From an uncultured Anaerolineae bacterium (GTDB lineage: Bacteria; Chloroflexota; Anaerolineae; Anaerolineales; Villigracilaceae): a DNA stretch of 24,062 bases. The position numbers and the translations under genes are program-made. The stretch spans positions 1-24,062 of the forward strand of contig CAINXK010000088.1 in assembly GCA_903854805.1 (NCBI GenBank), in the 5' to 3' direction. This document shows positions 7,851 to 15,878 of the stretch, in pieces. Within the stretch, counting starts at the first letter, position 1. The number at the start of each line of letters is the position of its first letter. The notes under the pieces are model-generated. The model saw only the letters and a list, made by a program, of their open reading frames with translations, did not search any database and was not told where the DNA came from.

Positions 7851-8693
7851 ATGATGAGTTTTGGATGGGAGCAAACCATATATGGACTTATCGCTGCCAT
7901 TACGTGGGGGGCAGCTGATTTTAGTGGCGGTATCGCGACTCAGCGTACCAGCGTCTACAGTGTTGTAATAGTCGCCCACACAGCTAGCATGCTTCTACTA
8001 GTCGGGATTGCAGTTTTACTTCATGCGCCTTTGCCATCCCTGGAAAGCTGGCTGTGGGGTGGTTTGGCAGGTTTCGGTGGCGGTTTTGGGCTTTTGCTGT
8101 TATATACTGCCCTCGCTGAAGGGAAAATGGCTGTTGCAGCACCTATTTCTGCCATGCTTGCTGCAGGTATACCAGTGATTTTTGCTAGTTTTACTATTGG
8201 AGTTCCAGGGTATCTCGTTATTTTGGGTTTCTTATTGGCAATCATTGCTATTTGGTTGCTTTCAGGAATTGATAGAAAACTTTTAATAATCCCAGATTTG
8301 CGTTTACCAATTAGTGCCGGTGTAGCCTTCGGATTTTTCTTTATCTGTTTGCAAAAAGCTAGTATTTCATCAATAATATATCCTCTCATTGCTGTGCGAG
8401 TTGTTTCAGTCTTTAGTTTGTTAATCTATGTACTATTTACCCACAAACGAATTATCCCAAGCAGAAATAGCTTGGGGCCTATTTTTCTAAGTGGATTTCT
8501 CGACACAGTTGGAAACGGTTCGTATGCACTAGCAGCTCAGTTGGGTAGAATTGATATCGCTGCAGTCTTAAGCTCGTTATATCCTGGCGCTACAGTTCTC
8601 CTGGCATGGATTTTACTCAGGGAAAATATCAACCGAACCCAGATGATTGGGATACTTACTGCTCTCGCTGCGATTATATTGATTACGCACTAA
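7851..8693 (+). CDS. EamA/DMT-family membrane transporter
   Basis: 280-aa polytopic inner-membrane protein of the drug/metabolite transporter superfamily, with about ten hydrophobic segments arranged as two EamA repeats (roughly 1-140 and 150-280). The first begins YGLIAAITWGAADFSGG; the second ends in SLYPGATVLLAWILLRENINRTQMIGI, a typical EamA tail. The start could be either of two adjacent ATGs (7851, 7854); upstream AAAGAAG is a modest ribosome site. It sits in the same direction between the Fe-S and catalytic subunits of formate dehydrogenase, with gaps of 70 and 91 nt, larger than the other gaps in that locus. Substrate unknown. A role in formate or amine exchange would be speculation, and it may be a bystander inserted into the operon. 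Confidence 0.88.
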   Translation: MMSFGWEQTIYGLIAAITWGAADFSGGIATQRTSVYSVVIVAHTASMLLLVGIAVLLHAPLPSLESWLWGGLAGFGGGFGLLLLYTALAEGKMAVAAPISAMLAAGIPVIFASFTIGVPGYLVILGFLLAIIAIWLLSGIDRKLLIIPDLRLPISAGVAFGFFFICLQKASISSIIYPLIAVRVVSVFSLLIYVLFTHKRIIPSRNSLGPIFLSGFLDTVGNGSYALAAQLGRIDIAAVLSSLYPGATVLLAWILLRENINRTQMIGILTALAAIILITH

Positions 8694-8768
8694 GGTTAAT
8701 CACCTTCTGGGCTTCTGTGCGTTATTTCGCCGTTCATAAATGATGCCTGAAAACCATGATTGCAGCCT

Positions 8769-8775
8769 AAAGGAG
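8769..8775 (+). promoter_or_regulatory. Strong ribosome-binding site deciding the fdhA start
   Basis: AAAGGAG ends 9 nt before the ATG at 8785. No comparable site precedes the in-frame ATG at 8740, so the shorter protein is preferred. Confidence 0.8.
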
Positions 8776-8784
8776 ATTAGAACT

Positions 8785-10917
8785 ATGGTTGTTCCAGAAA
8801 AGATAATTTCCACAACTTGTCCCTACTGTGGTGTCGGGTGCACCCTTGAGTTACACATAAAGGATAATTTCATCTATAGAGTTACATCGCCATTTGATTC
8901 TCCGGTCAATCACGGAAACCTTTGTGTCAAAGGTAGATTTGGATACGATTATATTTATCATCCCGATCGGATTACAGCCCCTTTAATCCGAAACAAAAAA
9001 CAAATTCCTGGAGAACGAACCCAGGCGTTTGAATTATCAGATTGGCACGAAGTTACATGGGATCAGGCCCTGGACACCTGTGCTGATCGTCTTGTGGAGA
9101 TATACAAAAGAGATGGTTCGGAAGCCCTTGCTGCCTACTGCTGTGCAAAAGCAACAAACGAGGATAACTACCTGCTACAAAAGTTGTTCCGCTCAATATT
9201 CCGCACGAATAATATTGATCATTGCACGCGATTGTGCCACGCAGGAAGCGTTGTCGCTCTGCAACAAGCAATAGGGTCTTCTGCAATGAGCAACACTGCT
9301 TCTGAAGTCTTGCAGAATGATGTGTTTATTGTTACGGGATCGAATACTACAAAAAACCATCCAATTATTGCTCTGCAAATGAAGGCAGCTATTAAAAAAT
9401 ATGGCGCGAAGATGATTGTGGTCGATCCACGCAAAATTGAATTGGTCGATCTCGCAGAAATATGGTTACCGTTGAAACCCGGCACCAATGTCCCAGTTTT
9501 TTCTGCAATCGCGCATGTGATCGTCGAAGAAAATCTAGTCAATCATGAGTTTATTTCTGCTCGCACAGAGGGATATTCCGATTTCGTTCTTGGGCTTAAG
9601 AAATTTACACCCGAGTATGCCGAAATAATTTCCGGTGTAAAAGCAGATGATATTCGCAAAGCGGCTCGGTTATACGCAAATGCTAAAAATGCTGCCATTT
9701 ATTGGGGCATGGGTATTTCCCAGCTTTCTCATGGGACTGCGAGTGCGTTGGCTCTCATCCATTTGGCATTTCTAACGGGACACATAGGACGTCCAGGCAC
9801 GGGCCTTAACCCTCTAAGAGGTCAGAACAATGTTCAGGGGGCTTCAGACATGGGTGCAATGCCGTTCCATTTCCCCGGTTACATGCGTGTCGACCAGCCC
9901 GACAACTCAGCTAAATGGGAGAAAGCCTGGAAAATTGAGCCAGGTGGCCTAAGCCGGAAATTGGGCCTGACAACGACTGAAATATTGAGCCATGCCCATG
10001 AGGGTGGAGTGCGTGCACTTTACATAATGGGCGAGAATCCGATGATGTCAGAACCGAATCTAAACAAAACCTATCATCATATGCAACAACTGGAATTTCT
10101 CGTCGCTCAGGATATTTTTATTAATGAAAGTGCCGCGTTTGCAGATGTATTCCTGCCCGCCACTCCTTTTGCAGAAAAGGAAGGAACTTTTACAAACACT
10201 GACAGAAGGGTGCAACGGGTTCGTTCAGCCCTTCATCCTCGTGGAAATTCACGCCCGGATAGTGAAATTATATGCGATCTGGCCCGGCGCATTGAGAGAC
10301 GCCTGGACCGACCAGGGAGTGCTGGTTGGGATTACTCAGCACCAGAGGATATTTTTTCTGAAATGGCGAAAATTGTCCCTGAGTTTACAGGTATCACATA
10401 CGAACGGATCGATAAAACAGGTATTCAATACCCCGCATGGGACAATCAGCACCCTGGTACTCCAACACTTTTTATGGAAACCTTTCCGCGAGGACTTGGA
10501 AAGTTTACTCCGTTGGATTATGTTCCTTCCATGGAGTCTGTGGACGATGAGTACCCGTTTATTCTTACCACTGGGCGAGTTCTCGAGCAATGGCATGGCG
10601 GCAGTATGACTCGGCATTCGAAATTGGATGAACTTTATCCTGAAGCTCGTGTTGAAATTCACCCCGCGGATGCAATTATTCATGGTATCGTCGATAATAT
10701 GTTTGTATCAGTATGTTCACGCCGCGGTGAAATTAAATTGCGAGCTACTATAACCGACCGAGCATCCGTGGGGGTGGTATTCATACCATTTCACTTTAGC
10801 GAGGCGGCAGCAAATTTGCTCACGAATGATGTTCTGGATCCTCAGGCACTCATACCTGAATTTAAAACCTGCGCGGTTCAGATTTTTCCAGCGAAGCAAA
10901 GCGCTGACGGTTCATAA
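8785..10917 (+). CDS. fdhA: Formate dehydrogenase catalytic (molybdopterin) subunit, Cys type
   Basis: Oxidises formate to CO2 at a bis-molybdopterin-guanine-dinucleotide Mo/W site. The 710-aa chain from the ATG at 8785 begins with a [4Fe-4S] motif, Cys12, Cys15, Cys19 and Cys47, followed by the conserved Lys49. The metal-ligand residue is Cys151 with neighbouring His152 in HCTRLCHAG (codon TGC at 9235-9237), so this is the cysteine rather than the selenocysteine form. GHIGRPGTGLNPLRGQNNVQG (from 332) carries the conserved Arg345 and is characteristic of formate dehydrogenases rather than nitrate reductases. The C-terminal molybdopterin-dinucleotide-binding domain starts near ILTTGRVLEQWHGGSMTR. 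It lacks the N-terminal 2Fe-2S arm of FdsA, which is supplied by the separate upstream gene. The stop codon overlaps the ribosome site of the next gene. No fdhD or Mo-cofactor genes lie nearby. Confidence 0.93.
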   Translation: MVVPEKIISTTCPYCGVGCTLELHIKDNFIYRVTSPFDSPVNHGNLCVKGRFGYDYIYHPDRITAPLIRNKKQIPGERTQAFELSDWHEVTWDQALDTCADRLVEIYKRDGSEALAAYCCAKATNEDNYLLQKLFRSIFRTNNIDHCTRLCHAGSVVALQQAIGSSAMSNTASEVLQNDVFIVTGSNTTKNHPIIALQMKAAIKKYGAKMIVVDPRKIELVDLAEIWLPLKPGTNVPVFSAIAHVIVEENLVNHEFISARTEGYSDFVLGLKKFTPEYAEIISGVKADDIRKAARLYANAKNAAIYWGMGISQLSHGTASALALIHLAFLTGHIGRPGTGLNPLRGQNNVQGASDMGAMPFHFPGYMRVDQPDNSAKWEKAWKIEPGGLSRKLGLTTTEILSHAHEGGVRALYIMGENPMMSEPNLNKTYHHMQQLEFLVAQDIFINESAAFADVFLPATPFAEKEGTFTNTDRRVQRVRSALHPRGNSRPDSEIICDLARRIERRLDRPGSAGWDYSAPEDIFSEMAKIVPEFTGITYERIDKTGIQYPAWDNQHPGTPTLFMETFPRGLGKFTPLDYVPSMESVDDEYPFILTTGRVLEQWHGGSMTRHSKLDELYPEARVEIHPADAIIHGIVDNMFVSVCSRRGEIKLRATITDRASVGVVFIPFHFSEAAANLLTNDVLDPQALIPEFKTCAVQIFPAKQSADGS

Positions 10918-10924
10918 GGATAAA

Positions 10925-11353
10925 ATGTCAATTCCAATCATCGTGTCTCCACAGGTAGCTGAATTTCTTGCTAACCGGCTGCTGGGCCGTCTGGCAACAG
11001 CAGCACCTGATGGACAACCTCACGTTGTTCCAGTCTGGTTCTTGTGGGAGGAAGGTGCTGCGTGGATCAGTTCCTATCGCTCTACACGTAAGGCAATAGA
11101 TATCCAAGCCAATAATAAATGTGCCCTGGTTGTTGATATAGAAAATCCCCGCGAAGGTCTTACTGCGGTAGTTTTGGAAGGTCGTGCCGAATTAATAACC
11201 ATTCCTCCTACCCTGGTTCGAGAGCGAATTGAACGGATTTACAAGAAATACCTTGGCGTGGATGGTTTGAACGAAATAGATCCACAAACCTGGCTTAATT
11301 CTCCAGAAAACGTTCTCATCAAACTTAATCCCACGCGGGTAAAAGCGTGGTAA
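10925..11353 (+). CDS. PPOX-class (pyridoxamine-phosphate-oxidase-fold) protein
   Basis: 142-aa split-barrel protein of the PNPOx-like superfamily, whose members bind FMN, F420 or haem. Seen: the N-terminal ANRLLGRLATAAPDGQPHVVPVWF strand pattern, with a short turn at 27-32, then ISSYRSTRKAIDIQANNKCALVV (48-70), which resembles the cofactor-binding Arg/Ser-Lys segment, and GLTAVVLEGRAEL (78-90). The ATG is preceded by AAGGA (10916-10920), which overlaps the fdhA stop codon, so translation is probably coupled to fdhA. A longer in-frame ORF from 10826 overlaps fdhA and is rejected. A redox role beside formate dehydrogenase is possible, but neither cofactor nor substrate can be told from the sequence. 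Confidence 0.85.
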   Translation: MSIPIIVSPQVAEFLANRLLGRLATAAPDGQPHVVPVWFLWEEGAAWISSYRSTRKAIDIQANNKCALVVDIENPREGLTAVVLEGRAELITIPPTLVRERIERIYKKYLGVDGLNEIDPQTWLNSPENVLIKLNPTRVKAW

Positions 11354-11458
11354 AAAATATATATCTTTTTCCTTTCCCAATTTGATAAAACCCAACCTTT
11401 GTTGATTTGTAGTAGCGAAATTAAGCCAAAGCTTATCCAATTGGTTTGATTAAGTTGT

Positions 11459-11464
11459 TATAAT
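11459..11464 (+). promoter_or_regulatory. Candidate -10 element upstream of pirin
   Basis: Perfect TATAAT about 40 nt before the pirin ATG. No good -35 at 16-18 nt was seen, so the promoter is only partly supported. The surrounding 150-bp gap holds no gene. Confidence 0.35.
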
Positions 11465-11503
11465 ACATTATTACCAACCTAAATAGAAAGGCTACTTATA
11501 AGC

Positions 11504-12352
11504 ATGAAAGAATTACGTAAAATTAAAGAAGTGATTGATCCACAATTTGTGATGGAAGGTGCCGGCGTGCGCCTCCGTCGCTCAATCTCGCCTCACCCAA
11601 GTAACAGGTTTGATCCGTTTCTTCTGTTCGATCATTTTGCGTTCAATGATCCAACAGAGGGAAACAACCCTGGTTTCCCGATGCATCCTCATAGGGGCAT
11701 TGAGACAGTATCTTATATACTCGAAGGTGCTGTCAAACATCGAGATAGCCTGGGAAATGCTGGGACGATAGGACCCGGCGATGTGCAATGGATGACGTCA
11801 GGATGTGGCATTTTACACGAAGAAATGCCTAGCCGAGGAACAAACGGAAACATTAATGGGTTTCAACTATGGGTTAATTTGCCCGCTGATCAGAAAATGT
11901 CTCCGCCTCGCTACCAAGAAGTAAATAATTCCAAAATACCATGTCTTGAAAAAGATGGTGTAACGATTCGAATTGTTGCCGGTGAGGTTCTTGGGGTCAA
12001 GGGGCCGGTGACTGAGATTGCAGCCAAGCCTGTTTACATGGATGTGACTCTGGTTCCAGGTGCAGAATTTATTCAGGATATTCCTCGAGGCCACACTGCT
12101 GTTGCGTATGTCTTCGAAGGAAGTGGAATGTTTGGTTCAGAGAAGATCATAAATGCTGTCAAAATGGTTCAGTTTGCTGATGGCGATTATATTCATGCAG
12201 TTGCAGAATCCGATTCAGGCTTTCGATTCATGCTTATGGCCGGTGCCCCATTCAAGGAACCAATAGTACCTTATGGACCATTTGTTATGAACACCGTAGA
12301 AGAAATTCAACAGGCGTTGATGGACTTACGAAACGGTACCTTTGTAAAATAA
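11504..12352 (+). CDS. Pirin-family bicupin protein
   Basis: 282-aa two-cupin protein of the pirin family. Known members bind Fe(II) through three His and one Glu, and some act as quercetin dioxygenases or redox-sensitive regulators; the substrate here is unknown. The metal site is intact: His61 and His63 (HPHRGIETVSYILEG), His105 and Glu107 (CGILHEEMP). The second cupin (~170-280) ends with RFMLMAGAPFKEPIVPYGPFVMN, a pirin C-terminal hallmark. AGAAAGG (11485-11491) lies 12 nt before the ATG. It has its own upstream gap with a TATAAT, so it is probably a separate transcript from the formate dehydrogenase operon. The NUDIX gene follows after 48 nt and may be co-transcribed. Confidence 0.95.
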   Translation: MKELRKIKEVIDPQFVMEGAGVRLRRSISPHPSNRFDPFLLFDHFAFNDPTEGNNPGFPMHPHRGIETVSYILEGAVKHRDSLGNAGTIGPGDVQWMTSGCGILHEEMPSRGTNGNINGFQLWVNLPADQKMSPPRYQEVNNSKIPCLEKDGVTIRIVAGEVLGVKGPVTEIAAKPVYMDVTLVPGAEFIQDIPRGHTAVAYVFEGSGMFGSEKIINAVKMVQFADGDYIHAVAESDSGFRFMLMAGAPFKEPIVPYGPFVMNTVEEIQQALMDLRNGTFVK

Positions 12353-12360
12353 TAATCAGA

Positions 12361-12386
12361 AAGGGCGGTATATTCTTGTCGCCCTT
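12361..12386 (+). repeat. Hairpin between pirin and NUDIX genes
   Basis: Arms AAGGGCG (12361-12367) and CGCCCTT (12380-12386) pair perfectly around a 12-nt loop. No T-run follows, so it is a weak terminator candidate or an mRNA stabiliser ahead of the NUDIX gene. Confidence 0.5.
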
Positions 12387-12400
12387 CCTGCTGGTGAAGT

Positions 12401-12871
12401 ATGGACAAAACAAAAGTATTATTTGGGAAACAGATAGCCCGAGAGGGGAAAGTTCGTCTTGGGTGTTCAGCTATTATATTGGACACGATTAGCAAAAAAA
12501 TCCTGCTTACTCAACGTTCTGACAATGGACAGTGGTGTCTTCCTGGCGGGCAGATAGAGGCGGGCGAAAGTGTCAGTGAAGCATGTGTACGCGAGGTTTT
12601 TGAAGAAACTGGTTTGGTTGTTATTATCACTCGTTTGAATGGAATATACAGCGATCCCAATAAACTGGTAGTTTATCCAGATGGAAACAAGGCTCATATA
12701 ATTGCAATAAGCTTTGATGCGGAAATCACAGGCGGTGTGCCAGGATTAAGCAATGAGACCATTGCATGGGGCTATTTTAGCCTGCAAGATGCTGAAAAAT
12801 TAGAAATGCTTCCTGGACACTTGGAGCGTATAAGAGATTCAATCTCTGGACAAGCACCAGTAATAAAATAG
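12401..12871 (+). CDS. NUDIX hydrolase
   Basis: 156-aa hydrolase of nucleoside-diphosphate-linked compounds (cleaves X-P-P-Y with Mg2+). The Nudix box GX5EX7REUXEEXGU is complete at 50-72 (GQIEAGE, then REVFEETGL after seven residues). The segment YSDPNKLVVYPDGNKAHII after the box is common in small bacterial ADP-ribose/MutT-like NUDIX proteins. Catalytic Glu residues Glu65, Glu68 and Glu69 are present. GGTGAA just upstream serves as a modest ribosome site. The exact substrate cannot be predicted. It is the last plus-strand gene before the convergent typA. Confidence 0.93.
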   Translation: MDKTKVLFGKQIAREGKVRLGCSAIILDTISKKILLTQRSDNGQWCLPGGQIEAGESVSEACVREVFEETGLVVIITRLNGIYSDPNKLVVYPDGNKAHIIAISFDAEITGGVPGLSNETIAWGYFSLQDAEKLEMLPGHLERIRDSISGQAPVIK

Positions 12872-12963
12872 AAATGCGGCAAAGACAAAAAATTGGATGG
12901 CGTCACAAGTATCTGGTGGCGGCGGATTGCAGGAAGGTCTGATTGCCTGTAATCGCAAATATT

Positions 12964-13008
12964 AAAAAATAGGCCGAGCATGAAGGGTCAACTTCATTGC
13001 TCGGCCTT
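12964..13008 (-). terminator. Terminator of typA (possibly bidirectional)
   Basis: Long stem between the convergent genes: AGGCCGAGCA (12971-12980) pairs with 12998-13007, continued by TGAAG (12981-12985) with CTTCA (12992-12996), one bulged base, loop 12986-12991. On the minus strand it is followed by six T (12969-12964), a textbook intrinsic terminator for typA. On the plus strand only TTGATTAAT follows, so it may also stop transcription from the NUDIX gene. Confidence 0.9.
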
Positions 13009-13026
13009 GATTAATAAATATAAACC

Positions 13027-14883
13027 TTATTCTTCCAAGGCTTCCTTGGCTTTTTTAGTTTGCTTACCACGTTCTTCGGTATTCAGGATACGTTTCCGAA
13101 TCCGATAATTGAGGGGCGTAATTTCCAAAAGCTCGTCATCCGACAGGTATTCAATCGCTTCGTCGAGTGACATCTGTCGTGGAGGTGTAAGACGAATTTC
13201 CATATCACCGCGTGATGAGCGCATATTCGTCAGATGTTTTTTTCGGCAGAGATTAATCGCAATATCGCCACCACGACTGTTTTCCCCAATCACCATACCC
13301 ATATAAACCTGGTATCCTGGGTTAATAAACAAAACTCCGCGGTCTTCAGCACTTTTCATAGCATAAGCAGTTGTATCCCCTGCTTCCATTGCTACCAATG
13401 AACCAGTTGAGCGTGCATTCATTGCCCCGGCTAGCTCATCGTATCCATGGAATAGAGAGTGGAGGATGCCCATTCCACGTGTAGCAGTCAAAAATTGATA
13501 GCGGAATCCAAGTAATCCTCGTGTTGGGACGATATAGATCAAGCGAACGTGTCCATCGCCTGTGTCTTCCATATTCATCATCTTGCCACGCCTGCCGCCC
13601 AACATCTCTACAACGACACCCACTGTATCTGCGCTGGTTTCAATATGAACTTCCTCGAATGGCTCAAGCAAGCTACCATCATCGGCTTTGTGAAAAATAA
13701 CTTCCGGGCGTGAAACCTGGAATTCATAACCTTCACGTCGCATGGTTTCAATCAAAATTGCAAGATGTAATTCACCGCGCCCAGAAACGAGGAATGTTTC
13801 TGCTGATTCTGTTTCAGTTACACGCAAAGAAACATTTGTTCTTAATTCATCGAATAAGCGTTCACGCAATTTGCGTGATGTGCTCCACTTGCCTTCTCGG
13901 CCGGAGAACGGAGATGTGTTTACTCCAAAAGTCATTCGGACGGTTGGTTCTTCCACTTTAATAGTTGGTAAAGCAACTGGATTTTGTGGATCTGCCAGGG
14001 TTTCACCGATTGCAATTCCCTCCAAACCAGCTAATGCAATAATTTCTCCAGCACTTGCTTCGGGAACTTCGATTTTACCCAACCCATAATGAACATATAG
14101 GTATCGGGCAGTTTCCGGAGTGCTGGTTCCATCAACAAGCATTCTAGCCAGTTTTTGGCCGCTCTTAATGGTTCCTGCAAAAATTCTCCCTACAGCAGTA
14201 ACACCACGATAGTCGTCGTAGCCCAAGGTTGTAACCAGCATTTGAAGCGGAGCATCAACATCGACTTTGGGCGCAGGTATGTGGCGTAATATTGTTTGAA
14301 ATAAAGGTTGCAGATCCAGCCCTAACTCAGGAGTAAACCCTGCGCGACCAGCCGTTGCTTGTGCGTATATAACAGGAAAATCGGCCTGGTCGTCTGATGC
14401 ACCAAGCTCTACGAACAAATCAAATGTATCATTCAATACACGAGCCGGCTCTGCATCTTTGCGATCAACTTTATTGACAACCACAACGGCTTTATGTCCA
14501 CGTTCAAGAGCTTTTTTGAGCACAAAACGGGTCTGTGGCATTGGCCCTTCGGCAGCATCAACCAGCAACAGTACACCGTCGACCATATTCATCACCCGTT
14601 CAACTTCACCGCCAAAATCTGCGTGACCGGGAGTATCAACAATGTTGATCTTAACTGTTTCACCAGTTTCCGGATCAGGAATTGTTATGGCAGTGTTCTT
14701 TGCAAGAATAGTAATACCGCGTTCGCGTTCGAGATCGTTGGAATCCATCACTCGTTCAGCTACTTGCTGGTTTTCCCGAAAGGTGTGCGATTGTCGTAAG
14801 AGATGATCAACAAGAGTTGTCTTGCCGTGATCAACATGTGCAATGATCGCAATGTTGCGTATGTTAGTTCGTTCCTCAATCAT
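13027..14883 (-). CDS. typA: Translational GTPase TypA/BipA
   Basis: Ribosome-associated GTPase related to EF-G, involved in 50S assembly and stress adaptation. The 618-aa protein from the ATG at 14883 matches the usual length (~610). G-domain motifs: AHVDHGKTT (15-23), RGIT in the switch I region (55-58), DTPGHAD (83-89), NKVD (137-140). The C-terminal part carries the TypA-specific [38 protein letters not shown] and [15 protein letters not shown] regions. A longer in-frame ORF begins at 15033, but its 50 extra residues translate a palindrome and a terminator-like hairpin and match no family N-terminus. AAAGG (14893-14889) lies 5 nt before the chosen ATG. Transcribed alone, ending in a strong terminator; the leader holds unusual structures described separately. 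Confidence 0.96.
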   Translation of the reverse strand: MIEERTNIRNIAIIAHVDHGKTTLVDHLLRQSHTFRENQQVAERVMDSNDLERERGITILAKNTAITIPDPETGETVKINIVDTPGHADFGGEVERVMNMVDGVLLLVDAAEGPMPQTRFVLKKALERGHKAVVVVNKVDRKDAEPARVLNDTFDLFVELGASDDQADFPVIYAQATAGRAGFTPELGLDLQPLFQTILRHIPAPKVDVDAPLQMLVTTLGYDDYRGVTAVGRIFAGTIKSGQKLARMLVDGTSTPETARYLYVHYGLGKIEVPEASAGEIIALAGLEGIAIGETLADPQNPVALPTIKVEEPTVRMTFGVNTSPFSGREGKWSTSRKLRERLFDELRTNVSLRVTETESAETFLVSGRGELHLAILIETMRREGYEFQVSRPEVIFHKADDGSLLEPFEEVHIETSADTVGVVVEMLGGRRGKMMNMEDTGDGHVRLIYIVPTRGLLGFRYQFLTATRGMGILHSLFHGYDELAGAMNARSTGSLVAMEAGDTTAYAMKSAEDRGVLFINPGYQVYMGMVIGENSRGGDIAINLCRKKHLTNMRSSRGDMEIRLTPPRQMSLDEAIEYLSDDELLEITPLNYRIRKRILNTEERGKQTKKAKEALEE

Positions 14884-14900
14884 ATTTACCTTTACCCAAC

Positions 14901-14928
14901 GTAGGGGCGACCGTTCGGTCGCCCCTAC
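14901..14928. repeat. Perfect 12-bp-arm palindrome in the typA leader
   Basis: Arms 14901-14912 (GTAGGGGCGACC) and 14917-14928 are exact reverse complements around GTTC. It is only 17 nt upstream of the typA ATG. The GC-rich TAGGGGCG...CGCCCCTA form resembles dispersed REP-like palindromes seen in several bacterial genomes (family knowledge, not checked here). It may sit in the mRNA leader and affect typA translation or mRNA stability. Confidence 0.85.
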
Positions 14929-14942
14929 AAGAATCGTCATAC

Positions 14943-14967
14943 AAAAACCCCGGTCAACGGGACCGGG
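14943..14967 (-). terminator. Terminator-like hairpin between the hemolysin III-family gene and typA
   Basis: On the minus strand CCCGGTC (14967-14961), loop CCGTT, GACCGGG (14955-14949), then G and TTTTT (14947-14943). This would end transcription of the upstream membrane-protein gene. It also falls just downstream of a predicted typA promoter, so it could act as an attenuator. Confidence 0.7.
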
Positions 14968-14986
14968 ATTCCGGCTTGCACTTTGT

Positions 14987-15016
14987 ATTTTACCAGATTG
15001 TTTAGAATTTTGGCAA
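14987..15016 (-). promoter_or_regulatory. typA: Predicted typA promoter
   Basis: On the minus strand: -35 TTGCCA (15016-15011), 18-nt spacer, -10 TAAAAT (14992-14987), each five of six consensus bases. Predicted +1 is near 14980, before the terminator-like hairpin. Confidence 0.5.
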
Positions 15017-15045
15017 ATGTACCACAAATCCATCGCAGTTAATTA

Positions 15046-15690
15046 CTAAACTCGTGAAATAATCCCAAAAATCGCCATAAAATGAGCCGATGCGCCTGCC
15101 AAAACAAAAATATGCCAAATTTCGTGAGATCCAAATTTGCCAGGAAATAAGTTGAACCATTTTGTCGCATAAATTATTGCCCCGAATGTATAAGTAACTC
15201 CACCTAAAATCAACCAGGTCAGCGAGAATGGTGTCAGTGAAGTGATCAACTCTCTCGAAGCGAAAACACATAACCAACCCATCAGGACGTAGGTCCCAGC
15301 TGAAACCCAACGTGGAGCAGCAATGTAATATACTTTAATCAATATTCCAATAAATGCCAAAGACCAGATAATGGACAAGAATCCCCAGCGATAGAAGCCA
15401 GTGAATGCATTCATGCAAATAGGAGTATAAGTTCCAGCGATCAATAAATAGATAGCTGAATGGTCCATTTTCCGTAAAATTTCCAACCACCCAGGATTTG
15501 CATCAACAGAATGATATATGGCACTAGCAGAAAATAATAGGATCAAACTTACCCCATAAATCAAAACAGAAATCAATTTTGTTACCCCGGTTGCGGCTGT
15601 ATTCAGTAAAATTATTAGGCCAATTACCGCGGCAAAAGCACCACCCATGTGGGTTAATCCATTTACTGGTTCACGTAATTTTGAAATCAT
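15046..15690 (-). CDS. Hemolysin III / PAQR-family membrane protein
   Basis: 214-aa seven-helix membrane protein of the PAQR/HlyIII (TrhA/YqfA-like) family; bacterial members affect membrane fluidity homeostasis, despite the hemolysin name. The conserved presumed metal-site residues are present: SAIYH with His60, MDHSAIYLLIAGTYTP with Asp76-His77, and HEIWHIFVLAGASAHF with His189, His193 and His203. Seven hydrophobic segments alternate with short loops. AAGGAA on the minus strand just upstream of the ATG (15700s) is a good ribosome site. Monocistronic by appearance: a hairpin with a T-run lies between it and typA. Its upstream region contains the small inverted repeats ATGAAC/GTTCAT (15743-15757) and CATTC/GAATG, possible operator sequences. 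Confidence 0.93.
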   Translation of the reverse strand: MISKLREPVNGLTHMGGAFAAVIGLIILLNTAATGVTKLISVLIYGVSLILLFSASAIYHSVDANPGWLEILRKMDHSAIYLLIAGTYTPICMNAFTGFYRWGFLSIIWSLAFIGILIKVYYIAAPRWVSAGTYVLMGWLCVFASRELITSLTPFSLTWLILGGVTYTFGAIIYATKWFNLFPGKFGSHEIWHIFVLAGASAHFMAIFGIISRV

Positions 15691-15742
15691 ATTTATTTCC
15701 TTATTTTTGATGTCATGGCGGGATGTGTCATTCGAGAATGGA

Positions 15743-15757
15743 ATGAACTTTGTTCAT
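15743..15757. promoter_or_regulatory. Small inverted repeat upstream of the hemolysin III-family gene
   Basis: ATGAAC-TTT-GTTCAT, a perfect 6-bp-arm repeat about 55 nt upstream of the start codon. Size fits an operator half-site pair, but no regulator is identified. Confidence 0.3.
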
Positions 15758-15866
15758 GAGTGTAGTTAATCTATAGATATCATATCCAAACTCCCCCAAA
15801 CATTCCTGTCATCGTCCTAACAATTTGCAATCAATTCGTCAACAAATTAAACTAATTTGCTTGTGA

Positions 15867-15872
15867 TATAAT
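15867..15872 (+). promoter_or_regulatory. Extended -10 promoter for the ABC-F leader
   Basis: TATAAT preceded by TG-A (TGATATAAT), an extended -10 element, which can work without a good -35; none was seen at 16-18 nt. Predicted +1 is 15879, exactly the A of an ATG. Confidence 0.6.
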
Positions 15873-15878
15873 ATTTTC

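Noticed and set aside
8061..8092. G-rich run (possible two-tetrad G-quadruplex) in the EamA gene
   Set aside because: It is explained by consecutive glycine codons of a membrane helix (GLAGFGGGFG).
9231..9240. Possible selenocysteine formate dehydrogenase
   Set aside because: The active-site codon is TGC (Cys), no TGA interrupts the reading frame, and no SECIS-like element was needed.
10826..10924. Longer PPOX gene start
   Set aside because: It lies inside fdhA in another frame; the ATG at 10925 has a clear ribosome site.
11333..11352. CCACGC/GCGTGG hairpin at the end of the PPOX gene as a terminator
   Set aside because: The stem is only 6 bp with an 8-nt loop, followed by A-rich rather than T-rich sequence.
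12934..12957. Imperfect hairpin with GATTGCAGG and CCTGTAATC downstream of the NUDIX gene
   Set aside because: It has one mismatch and a long loop, is near a much stronger terminator, and shows no tRNA or sRNA features.
14884..15033. 50-codon N-terminal extension of typA
   Set aside because: It translates a palindrome and a terminator-like hairpin and matches no known TypA N-terminus. A good ribosome site and the conserved [22 protein letters not shown] start at 14883.
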